A stretch of 64,000 nucleotides of DNA from CAZAPG01 sp964486935 (lineage in GTDB: Bacteria > Chloroflexota > Anaerolineae > 4572-78 > J111): contig CAZAPG010000032.1 of the NCBI GenBank assembly GCA_964486935.1, positions 1 through 64,000 of the forward strand. The letters are read 5' to 3'. A program made the translations under genes and the position numbers. Positions 33,620 through 41,584 of the stretch are shown one piece after another. The notes under the pieces were generated by a model. It had not been told where the DNA came from and did no database searches. It saw nothing but the letters and a program-made list of their open reading frames with translations. Every line of letters starts with the position of its first letter. Positions within the stretch are counted from its first letter, which is position 1.

Positions 33620-34879
33620 ATGTTACAACCATCAAACATTACGCCCCAGGATTTGGGCCAGGCGCTGGCGGCGATTATCCCCGGCCAGGACCCGGAATTG
33701 TCTCACCCGGACCTGGATGTCTCCATTCATCGCATCCCCGTTTCAGAACTGGAGCAGCCCGGCAAAATTATTCCCGTTTGCGAACCCACCCTCGGCGGCA
33801 ACGAGTCTAAATACGTGATGGATTGTTTGGAGTCCAACTGGATTTCATCGGCAGGTAAATATATTCCCACCTTCGAGGAGAAATTTGCCGCCGAGTGTCA
33901 CTGCCAATACGGGGTGGCTTGCGCCAATGGCACTGTGGCCCTGCACCTGGGCCTGGCCGCCCTTGGCATTGGCCCCGGCGACGAGGTGATTTTGCCGACC
34001 TTTACCATGATTGCCAGCATCAACGCCGTGGCCTATACCGGGGCAACGCCGGTGCTGGTCGATTCTGAAGCCCGCACCTGGAATATGGATGTGGAACAGG
34101 TAGCCGGCAAAATTACGCCGCGCACCAAAGTTATCATGCCGGTGCATACCTACGGCCACCCGGTTGATATGGACCCGCTTATGGAATTGGCCGGCCGGCG
34201 CGGCCTGTTTGTAATGGAAGACGCCGCCGAAGCTCACGGGGCCGAATACAAAGGCCGGCGCGCCGGCGGGTTGGGCCACGCCGGGGGCTTTAGCTTTTAC
34301 GCCAACAAAATTATCACCACCGGCGAAGGCGGCATGATTACCACCAACAACGCCCAACTGGCCGCCCTGGCCCGCAACCTGCGCGACCACGCCTTTTCCA
34401 GCGAGCGCCATTTCTGGCACAAGTACATGGGTTTTAACTACCGGATGACCAACATGCAGGCCGCCGTGGGCGTGGCCCAAACCGAGCAGCTTGACAAGTT
34501 TGTGAACGCCCGCCGCCGGAACGCCGCCCTGTACACCCAACTGCTCAAAGATATTCCCGGCCTTGTCACGCCGCCCGAGGCCGGGTATGCTAAAAACGTA
34601 TTTTGGATGTACTCGCTGCTGGTAGAAGACGAGTTTGGCTTGACCCGCGACCAACTGCGCGGCTTTTTGGCCAGACGGGGCATCGAAACGCGCACCTTCT
34701 TTATTCCGATGCATTTGCAGCCCATTTATTATAACCAGTTTAAGGGGCAAAGTTACCCGGTTTCTGAAATGCTGTGCCAGCGAGGCTTTTACCTGCCGTC
34801 GGCCTCGTCGCTCACCGAAAACCAAATTCGCTACATTGCCGGCGTTGTCCGCGAGGCGTATGAAACAACAACCCGCTGA
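33620..34879 (+). CDS. DegT/DnrJ/EryC1-family sugar aminotransferase
   Basis: This 419-residue PLP enzyme has Lys230 in 'SFYANKIITTGEGG', the glycine-rich 'CANGTVALHLGLAALGI' and the 'EDAAEAHGAEYKG' motif. It is most like GDP-perosamine or UDP-4-amino-sugar synthases that add an amino group to a nucleotide-activated keto-sugar. An N-terminal extension of about 48 residues precedes the point where most relatives begin ('IPVCEPTLGGNE'). ATG 33620 was chosen over 33590 because GGAG lies eight bases upstream. It is followed after six bases by a methyltransferase and then a flippase-like protein, suggesting modification of an envelope glycan or glycolipid. Confidence 0.92.
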   Translation: MLQPSNITPQDLGQALAAIIPGQDPELSHPDLDVSIHRIPVSELEQPGKIIPVCEPTLGGNESKYVMDCLESNWISSAGKYIPTFEEKFAAECHCQYGVACANGTVALHLGLAALGIGPGDEVILPTFTMIASINAVAYTGATPVLVDSEARTWNMDVEQVAGKITPRTKVIMPVHTYGHPVDMDPLMELAGRRGLFVMEDAAEAHGAEYKGRRAGGLGHAGGFSFYANKIITTGEGGMITTNNAQLAALARNLRDHAFSSERHFWHKYMGFNYRMTNMQAAVGVAQTEQLDKFVNARRRNAALYTQLLKDIPGLVTPPEAGYAKNVFWMYSLLVEDEFGLTRDQLRGFLARRGIETRTFFIPMHLQPIYYNQFKGQSYPVSEMLCQRGFYLPSASSLTENQIRYIAGVVREAYETTTR

Positions 34880-34885
34880 TGCCGC

Positions 34886-35632
34886 ATGAACCGGCCCGAA
34901 TATGAGTTGATGTACAGGCTCGAAGACAGCCATTGGTGGTTTGTCGGGCGGCAACATCTGGCTTTGGCGTTGGTTGACCGCTGGATTGACTTTTCGCCTA
35001 ACGCCCGCATTTTAGATGTTGGCTGCGGCACGGGCAGCAATGTAAAAGCCTTGTCCGCGCATGGCCGGGCCGCCGGCCTGGATTTAAGCCCCATTGCCCT
35101 GGAGCTGGCTTGCCGGCGTAACTTACCCGACCTGGTGCAGGGGTCCAGCCTGTCTTTGCCCTGCGCCAGCCATAGCTTTGAACTGGTCACAACGTTCGAC
35201 GTGCTCTACCATCGCTGGATTACCGATGATGTAGCCGCCATTGCAGAGCTTTACCGGGTGCTGCGGCCCGGCGGCTGGCTGTTGATTACCGACTCGGCGC
35301 TGCCCTGGCTGTGGAGTTCTCACGATGAGGTTTACCAGGCCCGGCAGCGATACACCCTGGGCGATTTGCGGGTCAAGCTGAAAACGGTGGGCTTTGAACC
35401 GCGCTTTTGCTCTTATGCCAATATGCTGCTGTTGCCTCTTTTTATTTTAGTGCGCCTGACAATGAACTGGCTGCCGGTATCAGATAATGTTGACCGGCAA
35501 GGAGCCGCCCCTCGCTGGCTCAACCGGCTGCTTACGCGCATCAGAATGTTAGAGGCCGTCTGGCTGCGTTGGGGCAGAACCTTGCCCATTGGCAGCAGCC
35601 TTGTTTGTTTAGCTCAAAAACCGCTAGAGTGA
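34886..35632 (+). CDS. Class I SAM-dependent methyltransferase
   Basis: This 248-residue protein has motif I 'ILDVGCGTGSNVKAL', an acidic residue after strand 2 ('GLDLSP') and motif IV/post-I 'FELVTTFDVLYH', followed by 'VLRPGGWLLITD'. The N-terminal 'YELMYRLEDSHWWFVGR' box is typical of methyltransferases from polysaccharide and lipid clusters. The C-terminal third is hydrophobic ('LLLPLFILVRLTMNWLPV'), suggesting membrane contact with a lipid-linked substrate. The next gene begins six bases after the stop. Confidence 0.9.
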   Translation: MNRPEYELMYRLEDSHWWFVGRQHLALALVDRWIDFSPNARILDVGCGTGSNVKALSAHGRAAGLDLSPIALELACRRNLPDLVQGSSLSLPCASHSFELVTTFDVLYHRWITDDVAAIAELYRVLRPGGWLLITDSALPWLWSSHDEVYQARQRYTLGDLRVKLKTVGFEPRFCSYANMLLLPLFILVRLTMNWLPVSDNVDRQGAAPRWLNRLLTRIRMLEAVWLRWGRTLPIGSSLVCLAQKPLE

Positions 35633-35637
35633 AAATT

Positions 35638-36831
35638 ATGAACAAAGCCAACCTGGGCCGCGGCCTGCTGATGATTGCCGTTGCCGCTTTTTTTGGATAC
35701 CGTTACGCTCAGCTGAGCAGCCTTGTCTACCCCGTTTTTGCCATTATTTTTGGCGGGCTGGGGTTGTTGAGCCTGGCCGGCCTGGCGTCGGTGCGCTGGC
35801 AAAACATTGCGCTGAATCTGGGCATCAGCCTGCTGTTTTTAGATTTGGTCTTTGCCGAAATCGAGTGGGCCGAGTTTGGCCGGGCCTTGGCCAGCGCCAA
35901 CTACTGGTGGCTGATTCCTTCGACCATTTGCGTGCTGATTCACCTTTACTTTCGCACGTTGCGCTGGCAATGGCTGCTCAAACCCATGGGCGAGGTTCCC
36001 TTTTGGCCGGCCTTTCGGGCGCTGGTCATCGGTATTACCGGCAATACGGTGCTGCCGGCCCGGGCCGGCGAATTTTTGCGGGCCTACGTAATTGGCCGCT
36101 CCACGGGGTTGTCAAAAACCGGGGCGTTTGCCACCCTGGTGGTCGAGCGCATTTTTGATGGCTTGACGGTGCTGCTGGTGCTGCTGGGGGTAATTATTTG
36201 GGGCGTGCGCAACGAGGCGTTGCAGCGGGCCGGCATTTTTGGCGCAATTTTTTACGTTGGCGCGGTAATCGGGCTGCTGCTGTTTATGGCCAAACGCCAC
36301 TGGGCCGATGCCGTTATCCACCGGCTGCTGCCCCAAAATTTGGCCGACCTGGCCCTGAAAATTTTAGACGGTTTTACCAGCGGCCTGGCCGTGCTTAAAA
36401 ATCCGCGCCAGTTAGCCATGGTCACATTTTGGAACTTCTGGACCTGGCTGGTCATCCCCATCTCTTTTTGGTTTGCGCTGCTGGCCTTTGATTACGGCAC
36501 GCCGCTGCCCTGGACGGCCCCGGTGCTGATGCTGCCGGCCATGGCCCTGGCGCTGACCATCCCCGGCGCGCCGGGCGGGGTGGGCCTGGTGCAATTTTCG
36601 GTTAAGCTCACGCTGGATTCTACTTTTATAGACGCGCCGGTGGCGGCCAACTTTGGCGAAATTGTGGCCGCGGCCAGCATTTTGATTCATCTTTCGCAGT
36701 TGGGGCCGGAGGTAATTTTGGGGGTCATCAGCTTTGTGTTTGAGGGTCTTTCCACCAGCGATATCAAGGCCGGGCGAAAAATGGCCGCCGGCGAGTCTCC
36801 CGAACCCCAGGCTGCCGGTTTGCCCGACTAA
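35638..36831 (+). CDS. Lysylphosphatidylglycerol-synthase-like flippase family membrane protein
   Basis: This 397-residue protein has eight or more membrane helices and the family marks 'LYFRTLRWQWLLKP', 'GNTVLPARAGEFLRAYVIGR' and 'VVERIFDGLTVLLVLL', typical of the LPG-synthase transmembrane/UPF0104 group. Lacking the soluble aminoacyl-transfer domain of MprF, it is more likely a lipid or glycolipid flippase. ATG 35638 was chosen because a longer frame would overlap the methyltransferase. The stop codon overlaps the stop codon of the convergent lipoprotein gene by three bases. Confidence 0.88.
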   Translation: MNKANLGRGLLMIAVAAFFGYRYAQLSSLVYPVFAIIFGGLGLLSLAGLASVRWQNIALNLGISLLFLDLVFAEIEWAEFGRALASANYWWLIPSTICVLIHLYFRTLRWQWLLKPMGEVPFWPAFRALVIGITGNTVLPARAGEFLRAYVIGRSTGLSKTGAFATLVVERIFDGLTVLLVLLGVIIWGVRNEALQRAGIFGAIFYVGAVIGLLLFMAKRHWADAVIHRLLPQNLADLALKILDGFTSGLAVLKNPRQLAMVTFWNFWTWLVIPISFWFALLAFDYGTPLPWTAPVLMLPAMALALTIPGAPGGVGLVQFSVKLTLDSTFIDAPVAANFGEIVAAASILIHLSQLGPEVILGVISFVFEGLSTSDIKAGRKMAAGESPEPQAAGLPD

Positions 36832-37907
36832 TAATCAAAACGCAGCCAATCTCCCTGAGCAAAAACCACGTACACCTGGTTGTTGGCCGGGTTGTAAATC
36901 ATTGAGCCGCCCTGAAAAAGTTGAACGTGGGCATAGGGCGCGCGCCCGCCGGAGCCGCTTTCCGGCTCGCTGGGCAGGCCGAGGCGGGTTTGCAGTTCCG
37001 GGTGCTGGCACCACACTTTGCCAAAGCCCCGCACCGGCCCGCCGTTGCGGGCTTCGTTGCAGGCAAACTCCTCGCCGCCGGCCCAGGTGTCAACATACCG
37101 GTTTGAGGTATCGCCCCGGCTAAAATCCGGGCTGGGCGAGTCGAGCACCAGAATGATATCCGGGTCGTCCGGGCTGTCCCACCAGAACATCAATCCCTTT
37201 TCAAAAAACTGTTTGGCGTAGTTGCGGCCGGTAATTTCCGGGCTAATGGGGTAGCCCAGCCGGCTGTTGCTGCTGCCCAGTTCAAGCCAGATGTCTTTAA
37301 AACGGCCATCGGGCAGCAGGCCGGTGGGTTCAAAGGTTTGGGGCGGGGGCGTAGGGGTGAGAGTGATGGTAGGCGAGGGCGAGGGCAGCGGCGTGGCCGA
37401 GGGCGCGTTAAGGGCAGTGGGGGTGGGGGTGGCTGTGGGCAGCGGGGTAGGGGTAGCGGTTGCGCCCGACACGCTAATTGCGCCGTCTGGCGCGGGCGTG
37501 GCCGTAGCCCCGGCAGAGGCGCCTTCCACAGTAGCAACTTCTACAGTCAGGGCGGGCGACTCTCCGGCGGTGTTGCCGGTGTTGTAGGCGCGAACCTGCA
37601 CCACGTAGCGGCCCGGCACGGCCGGCGTCCACGGTTGGGCGACGATAAAGGGGGTATCGGCCTGGGGTTGGGCGTTGGCATCTACCCACACCACCTGGCC
37701 ATTGATGAGCAGTTCAACGCGGGCCACGCCCTGCGGGTCGATAGACACCGACTCGATGCTGGTTTGCTGCCCCACGGCCAACTGTTGCCCCGCCGCCGGC
37801 TTGGAAATAGCCACCGATGGCGGCGCGTCGCTGCTGCCGTTGAGGCCGGGGATGGCGCAGGCCAGGCCGGTGATGAACAAAATGGTCAGCATCCATAATT
37901 TTTTCAC
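36828..37907 (-). CDS. Lipoprotein with Ig-like domain, Thr/Pro stalk and LGFP-like C-terminal domain
   Basis: This 359-residue protein starts at a GTG with CGGAG nine bases upstream. A lipobox TGLAC gives the lipid-modified Cys16. Residues about 30-125 form an Ig-like beta-sandwich ('PGRYVVQVRAYNT') closely related to one in the FHA protein at 61937. A Thr/Pro-rich stalk follows (about 130-195), and then a domain with 'FKDIWLELGSSNSRLGYPIS' and 'KQFFEKGLMFWWDS', a pattern like the LGFP-type repeats found in cell-surface proteins of Gram-positive bacteria. It is probably a surface protein; the ligand is unknown. Confidence 0.8.
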   Translation of the reverse strand: MKKLWMLTILFITGLACAIPGLNGSSDAPPSVAISKPAAGQQLAVGQQTSIESVSIDPQGVARVELLINGQVVWVDANAQPQADTPFIVAQPWTPAVPGRYVVQVRAYNTGNTAGESPALTVEVATVEGASAGATATPAPDGAISVSGATATPTPLPTATPTPTALNAPSATPLPSPSPTITLTPTPPPQTFEPTGLLPDGRFKDIWLELGSSNSRLGYPISPEITGRNYAKQFFEKGLMFWWDSPDDPDIILVLDSPSPDFSRGDTSNRYVDTWAGGEEFACNEARNGGPVRGFGKVWCQHPELQTRLGLPSEPESGSGGRAPYAHVQLFQGGSMIYNPANNQVYVVFAQGDWLRFDY

Positions 37908-37927
37908 GGGTCAATGCTCCGTTGGTG

Positions 37928-37936
37928 ATTATAGCA
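37928..37936 (-). promoter_or_regulatory. Extended -10 promoter of the Ig-like lipoprotein gene
   Basis: On the minus strand TGC is followed by a perfect TATAAT (37933-37928). A TTGACT further upstream is only 15 bases away, slightly too close, so the extended -10 is likely the main signal. Confidence 0.45.
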
Positions 37937-37999
37937 CGGCGGGGGTGTAGTCAAAATATGACCCGGCAGGCGCAACAAAAAATCGCAGCGTCAAAATGA

Positions 38000-38032
38000 A
38001 GACCTCAAAGGTTTTTGAAACCTTTGAGGTCT
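38000..38032. repeat. Perfect 15-bp hairpin repeat, family copy 1
   Basis: AGACCTCAAAGGTTT (38000-38014) and its exact reverse complement (38018-38032) enclose a 3-base loop. It is followed by CTGG(T)GTAGCT, the same tail as the copy at 40675. It lies after the 3' end of the receiver gene and might also stop transcription, but no T-run follows. Confidence 0.7.
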
Positions 38033-38066
38033 GGTGTAGCTGCTAATGAACAAGCACCCCAGGAGG

Positions 38067-39059
38067 TCAGCTTACCCGGCAGAACTGTTGCAGCCGGTCA
38101 ACCAGGTTGGGGGTATCGGGGATGATTTGCCAGTTGACGGGCGCGACATCCGGGCCGGCGGGTTCGGCGCGAGGTTGAAATTCTGTTGCGCCCAGTTTGA
38201 GGGGGATGAGCACGCGCTGCCGGGCGTTCTCCGGGGCGGGTTGCCCGTCGGGTGGGGCCGGATTGTCGGGCAGCAGGTCGGCCTCATCCAGGGGCGTATT
38301 CATGGCAAAGGCGTGTTTGATTTCTTTGACGCTGTGCTCCAGCCACTGCCAGATATCGGCCGGGGTGAGATGGGTGGCGGCTGTGGGAAAAAGCAGGGCC
38401 AGATAGAGTTTGTCGATGACGGAGGCTAAGTACAGGTCGTGGTCTTTTTCGGCGGAAGTGCCGGCCAGCAGTTCCTGCTGTTGGGCGCTCAGGTGGTGCG
38501 GAAAGTGTCCATTGAGTTTGATTTTGTTGACCGCCAGGGCGCTCAGCGTTTCCAGAATGGCGGGCGGGTCATCGCCGGTGGCGATAAGCGGCTGGCCGGC
38601 GTCGTCTACCAAAAAGGCCAGGGGGGCCTGGGTGGGCACGCTCAGGCTTTCTAAAATGGATTTGAGGGTTTCGGCCAATTCGCGGTAGCGTTCCAGATGC
38701 TCGTGAAGCTGGGTGTCGATTAAGCGCAAAAAGGTGAGCGGTTTGAAGGGGCGCAAAATGGGGTGCGCTTTCAGGCTGCGGGCCATGCCCCACAGGGCTT
38801 TGTGAGACTGGTCGAGCATCAGGATGACGGGGATGCCGGGGTCGATGTACTCGATGGCTTCAACCAGTTCCAGGCTGTCGATGCCGTCGATGAGCGAGTC
38901 GATGATGACCAGGTCAAAGGTTTGGGCGCGCAGTTCGTCAAAGGCTTGAAAGCCGTTGCCAGCAATTGTCACCTGGCAAGATTTGACCAGATGGGCCAGA
39001 CTGCGGCGCAGCGGCGTGTCGATATTGGTTTGATGGCAAACAACTAAAACAGTTTTCAT
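38067..39059 (-). CDS. Degenerate receiver domain protein with roadblock/LC7-like domain
   Basis: The 330-residue protein has an N-terminal receiver-like domain (1-120). The phospho-site Asp54 ('LVIIDSL') and the Lys of 'LRPFKPLTF' are kept. The acidic pair that normally binds Mg2+ at the first strand is replaced ('VVCHQT'), so phosphorylation in the usual way is doubtful. Residues about 125-240 resemble a roadblock/LC7 fold ('LAFLVDDAGQPLIATGDD', 'SVIDKLYLALLFPTA'), a module that in bacteria often partners small GTPases such as MglA. The remainder is Pro-rich. No DNA-binding domain is seen. The ATG at 39059 is where receiver domains normally begin. Confidence 0.72.
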   Translation of the reverse strand: MKTVLVVCHQTNIDTPLRRSLAHLVKSCQVTIAGNGFQAFDELRAQTFDLVIIDSLIDGIDSLELVEAIEYIDPGIPVILMLDQSHKALWGMARSLKAHPILRPFKPLTFLRLIDTQLHEHLERYRELAETLKSILESLSVPTQAPLAFLVDDAGQPLIATGDDPPAILETLSALAVNKIKLNGHFPHHLSAQQQELLAGTSAEKDHDLYLASVIDKLYLALLFPTAATHLTPADIWQWLEHSVKEIKHAFAMNTPLDEADLLPDNPAPPDGQPAPENARQRVLIPLKLGATEFQPRAEPAGPDVAPVNWQIIPDTPNLVDRLQQFCRVS

Positions 39060-39452
39060 CCAACTGGCACTATTTGGCACTAATCTGGGTTCAACTGGCA
39101 GCAGGAATTTGTTATCCTAACCTTGCCATGAAATATTATAGGCCAATTGGCTCTGTTTATCCGTAAAAGTGGCGTAAATTACCGCTGTTTGAAGTAGGAA
39201 TTTAGTAGGGGCTACAAAGATTTGAAAAGGATTGGACAAATGGATTGAAGTAGTGTAATATCGACGGCTGTAAGTGCCACGGTTGTTAAACGTCCTCGCT
39301 GGCAAACAGGCTGCCGGGTCAGGGTAATTGTTGCGGGCCGGCGTGTCTGTTTTTTAAGCAAATTAGCCAATTAGAGAAATTTTGCACAAATTATTTTGCG
39401 TTATATAGAGGATGTGTTATAATCGCAGCCGCCTGCCGAAAGAAGCCAAACA
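39060..39452. other. 393-base intergenic region between the receiver gene and the atp operon
   Basis: It holds the atp promoter (39396-39423) and, on the minus strand, a TATAAT (39140-39135) that may serve the receiver gene although its -35 is poor. No ORF or RNA gene is supported in between. Confidence 0.5.
39396..39423 (+). promoter_or_regulatory. Promoter of the atp operon
   Basis: A -35 TTGCGT (39396-39401), a 16-base spacer and a perfect -10 TATAAT (39418-39423) lie 30 bases before the first start codon of the operon. Confidence 0.6.
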
Positions 39453-39677
39453 GTGGACCGGTTCAAAGAAGCGTTGAAGGGCTACCATCTGGCCATGCAA
39501 ATCAGCGGAATGATGGTGCTGATTATTTTCTGCTCATTGTTTGGCGGCATCTGGATTGATAGAAAACTGGGGACCACTCCCTGGTTGATGTTAATTCTGA
39601 TGGTTATCGGGTTAGGGTATGCGATGATAAGCATCTACCGTATTGCCACCGAAAACCAACACAAAAATAACCACTAG
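39453..39677 (+). CDS. AtpZ/AtpI-family small membrane protein of the ATP synthase operon
   Basis: This 74-residue protein starts with GTG and has two membrane helices ('SGMMVLIIFCSLFGGIWIDRKLG' is helix 1 with the family GxxxD pattern split over two segments; helix 2 is 'WLMLILMVIGLGYAMISIY'). AtpI/AtpZ proteins assist assembly of the c-ring or act as Mg2+/Ca2+ channels beside the synthase. Position directly before atpB supports the call. Confidence 0.82.
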   Translation: MDRFKEALKGYHLAMQISGMMVLIIFCSLFGGIWIDRKLGTTPWLMLILMVIGLGYAMISIYRIATENQHKNNH

Positions 39678-39691
39678 GGATTAAGCACACC

Positions 39692-40660
39692 ATGGGAAAA
39701 ATTTTACTCTATCTGGTCATTGCGCTGGTTGTGATTATTGTGGGAAATATTGTGCTGCCGGTTCCACGGGCAGCTATCGAGGTGGCCGCCGAGCCAATTG
39801 GCTTAGGCCCCACGTTTACTAATGCGCTGGTAACATCCATCATCCTCTCGATTATTATTGTGGTGGTTGCCCTGATTGTGGGGCGTAGCCTTAAGGAACA
39901 GCCGGGCGGATTACAAAACGTGGTGGAGTTTTTGATTGAGGCCCTGGATGGTCTTGTGACTTCTATTGCCCCCAAAAAATGGGCCGCCACCTTCTTTCCC
40001 ATTGTTGCTACTATCTTTATCTGGTTGTTATTTGCCAACTACTTTAGTTTGCTCACCCCCCTGTTGGGCAGCTTTGGCGTGGTCCACTCCACCGACCACG
40101 GCGGCATCCCCAAAGACCAGGTTATCTTTATTTCGGGCGACCCGGACCATCTGACCCCGCTGCACAAAGCTGAAGAGGGCGGCGAAGAAGCCCACGGCGA
40201 AGCCGAAGCAGAGCACGGCAGCGAAGAGGTGTTGATTGTGCCTCTGCTGCGCGCCCCCAGCAGCGACCTGAACCTGACCTTTGCCCTGGCCATTACCACC
40301 ATGGTGCTGGTGCAGGTATTTGGCTTAATGGAGCGCGGCGTGGGCTACATTGGACACTTCATCCGGCTGGATGGCTTTGCCAAAAAAGGCATTGGCATGG
40401 GCCTGATTGACTTCTTTTTGGGGCTGGTTGAGCTTATCAGCGAAGTAGCTAAAATACTCTCGTTCTCCTTCCGGTTGTTTGGCAACATCTTTGCCGGCGA
40501 AGTGCTGATGATTGTTATTATCTCGCTGGTCTCGCTGCTGGTGCTGGTGCTCATTTTTGGGCTTGAAATATTTGTGGGCACTATCCAGGCCTTTGTGTTC
40601 TTTATTCTGGCGCTGGTTTTCTTCTCTATCGCCACCCAGCATCACGGCGAAGAGCACTGA
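39692..40660 (+). CDS. atpB: ATP synthase F0 subunit a
   Basis: This 322-residue protein forms the proton half-channels. The C-terminal helices carry the essential Arg in 'LSFSFRLFGNIFAGE' and the 'QAFVFFILALVFFSIA' helix. The region after helix 2 has 'PLLRAPSSDLNLTFALA', the usual family strand. Unusual is a Glu/His-rich insertion of about 45 residues ('LHKAEEGGEEAHGEAEAEHG') in the loop before that strand, absent from most subunit a sequences I know. The protein is longer than the usual 240-280 residues because of it. Confidence 0.95.
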   Translation: MGKILLYLVIALVVIIVGNIVLPVPRAAIEVAAEPIGLGPTFTNALVTSIILSIIIVVVALIVGRSLKEQPGGLQNVVEFLIEALDGLVTSIAPKKWAATFFPIVATIFIWLLFANYFSLLTPLLGSFGVVHSTDHGGIPKDQVIFISGDPDHLTPLHKAEEGGEEAHGEAEAEHGSEEVLIVPLLRAPSSDLNLTFALAITTMVLVQVFGLMERGVGYIGHFIRLDGFAKKGIGMGLIDFFLGLVELISEVAKILSFSFRLFGNIFAGEVLMIVIISLVSLLVLVLIFGLEIFVGTIQAFVFFILALVFFSIATQHHGEEH

Positions 40661-40674
40661 AAAGAGTAATTTGA

Positions 40675-40708
40675 AGACCTTTAGGGCTTCTAAAAACCCT
40701 AAAGGTCT
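40675..40708. repeat. Hairpin repeat between atpB and atpE, family copy 2
   Basis: AGACCTTTAGGG (40675-40686) and CCCTAAAGGTCT (40697-40708) form a perfect 12-bp stem with a 10-base loop, followed by the same CTGG(G)GTAGCT tail as copy 1. Being inside an operon, it may attenuate transcription or protect mRNA ends. Confidence 0.7.
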
Positions 40709-40796
40709 GGGGTAGCTCCCAACCCGGATTTTACGCTGCAAAGCGTGTCAAAATAAAAAACTATTAAATTTAGCCTAGGAGGCAAAGTAAGAAGAT

Positions 40797-41027
40797 ATGG
40801 ATGCTCAAACCTTCAAACTGTTAGCCGCAGGTCTGGCTATTGGATTAGGAGCAATTGGTCCCGGAATCGGTATTGGACTGCTGGCGATGGGCGCTCTGCA
40901 AGCAATTGGTCGCAATCCCGAAGCTCAAGGCCAGATTCAAACCAATATGTTCATCGGCATCGCCTTTGCCGAAGCAGTTGCCATTTACGCTTTGGTTATT
41001 TCCCTTATCCTGTTGTTTGTGGTTTAA
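40797..41027 (+). CDS. atpE: ATP synthase F0 subunit c
   Basis: This 76-residue hairpin of two helices forms the rotor ring. The ion-binding Glu59 is in 'FAEAVAIYALV', and helix 1 has the glycine-rich 'GAIGPGIGIGLLAMGAL'. Glu59 is followed by Ala, and the helix-1 Gln of sodium-type rings is absent, so this ring should carry protons. AGGAGG lies about 15 bases before the ATG, a rather long distance. It is separated from atpB by a hairpin, possibly to raise expression of this multi-copy subunit. Confidence 0.96.
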   Translation: MDAQTFKLLAAGLAIGLGAIGPGIGIGLLAMGALQAIGRNPEAQGQIQTNMFIGIAFAEAVAIYALVISLILLFVV

Positions 41028-41092
41028 GCGTTAAGCCAACGTTGAAACCCCACATACTTTAAGGATATAGAAATAGAAAAGGGAGGCAAAGC

Positions 41093-41584
41093 TTGGACGC
41101 ATTAGGTATTAGTCTTACCGGTATTATTGCCTATACCATAAACTTTGTAGTCTTGATTGTGCTGTTGCAGATGTTTCTGTTTAAGCCGGTCAAGAATATG
41201 CTGGCCCGGCGCCAGCAGCGCATTGCTCAGGGCCTGGAGGCCGCCGACAGGGCCGCCGCCGAAGCCGCCGAGCAGCGCGCCGAATTTGAAAAAGAGCTGG
41301 CTAAAGCGCGTCAGGCTTCTCAGGAAGAGGCCAAAAAAGCCGCCGAGGCCACCGAAAAAATGCGGCATGATATTTTAGAGGCCGCCCGTAAAGAGGCCGA
41401 AGAAATTAAAGCCAGGGCCAGAGAAGAGGCCGAACAAGAACGCCAACAGGTAGCGGCAGACCTGCAAAAACAGGCGGCAGAACTGGCCATGCGCATTACC
41501 CAAAAAGTGGTGGGTGAAGCCGTTGACCAAAACGCCCAGCGCAAACTGGTTGACCGCTTCTTGACGGAATTAGGAGATGCCTAG
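41093..41584 (+). CDS. atpF: ATP synthase F0 subunit b
   Basis: This 163-residue protein starts at TTG with GGGAGG upstream. One membrane helix (about 8-28) is followed by a long Ala/Glu/Lys/Arg coiled coil (about 40-140), the peripheral stalk. Only one b-type gene is present, so the stalk is a homodimer. The stop codon TAG shares its last base with the GTG of atpH. Confidence 0.95.
   Translation: MDALGISLTGIIAYTINFVVLIVLLQMFLFKPVKNMLARRQQRIAQGLEAADRAAAEAAEQRAEFEKELAKARQASQEEAKKAAEATEKMRHDILEAARKEAEEIKARAREEAEQERQQVAADLQKQAAELAMRITQKVVGEAVDQNAQRKLVDRFLTELGDA

Noticed and set aside
33845..34957. 370-codon minus-strand frame opposite the aminotransferase gene
   Set aside because: It is a shadow of a gene with an intact PLP site on the plus strand and has no motif of its own.
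40797..41027. Sodium-type c-ring, suggested by the nearby Na+/H+ antiporter operon
   Set aside because: The ion-binding Glu59 is followed by Ala and the extra Gln/Ser ligands of sodium rings are missing.
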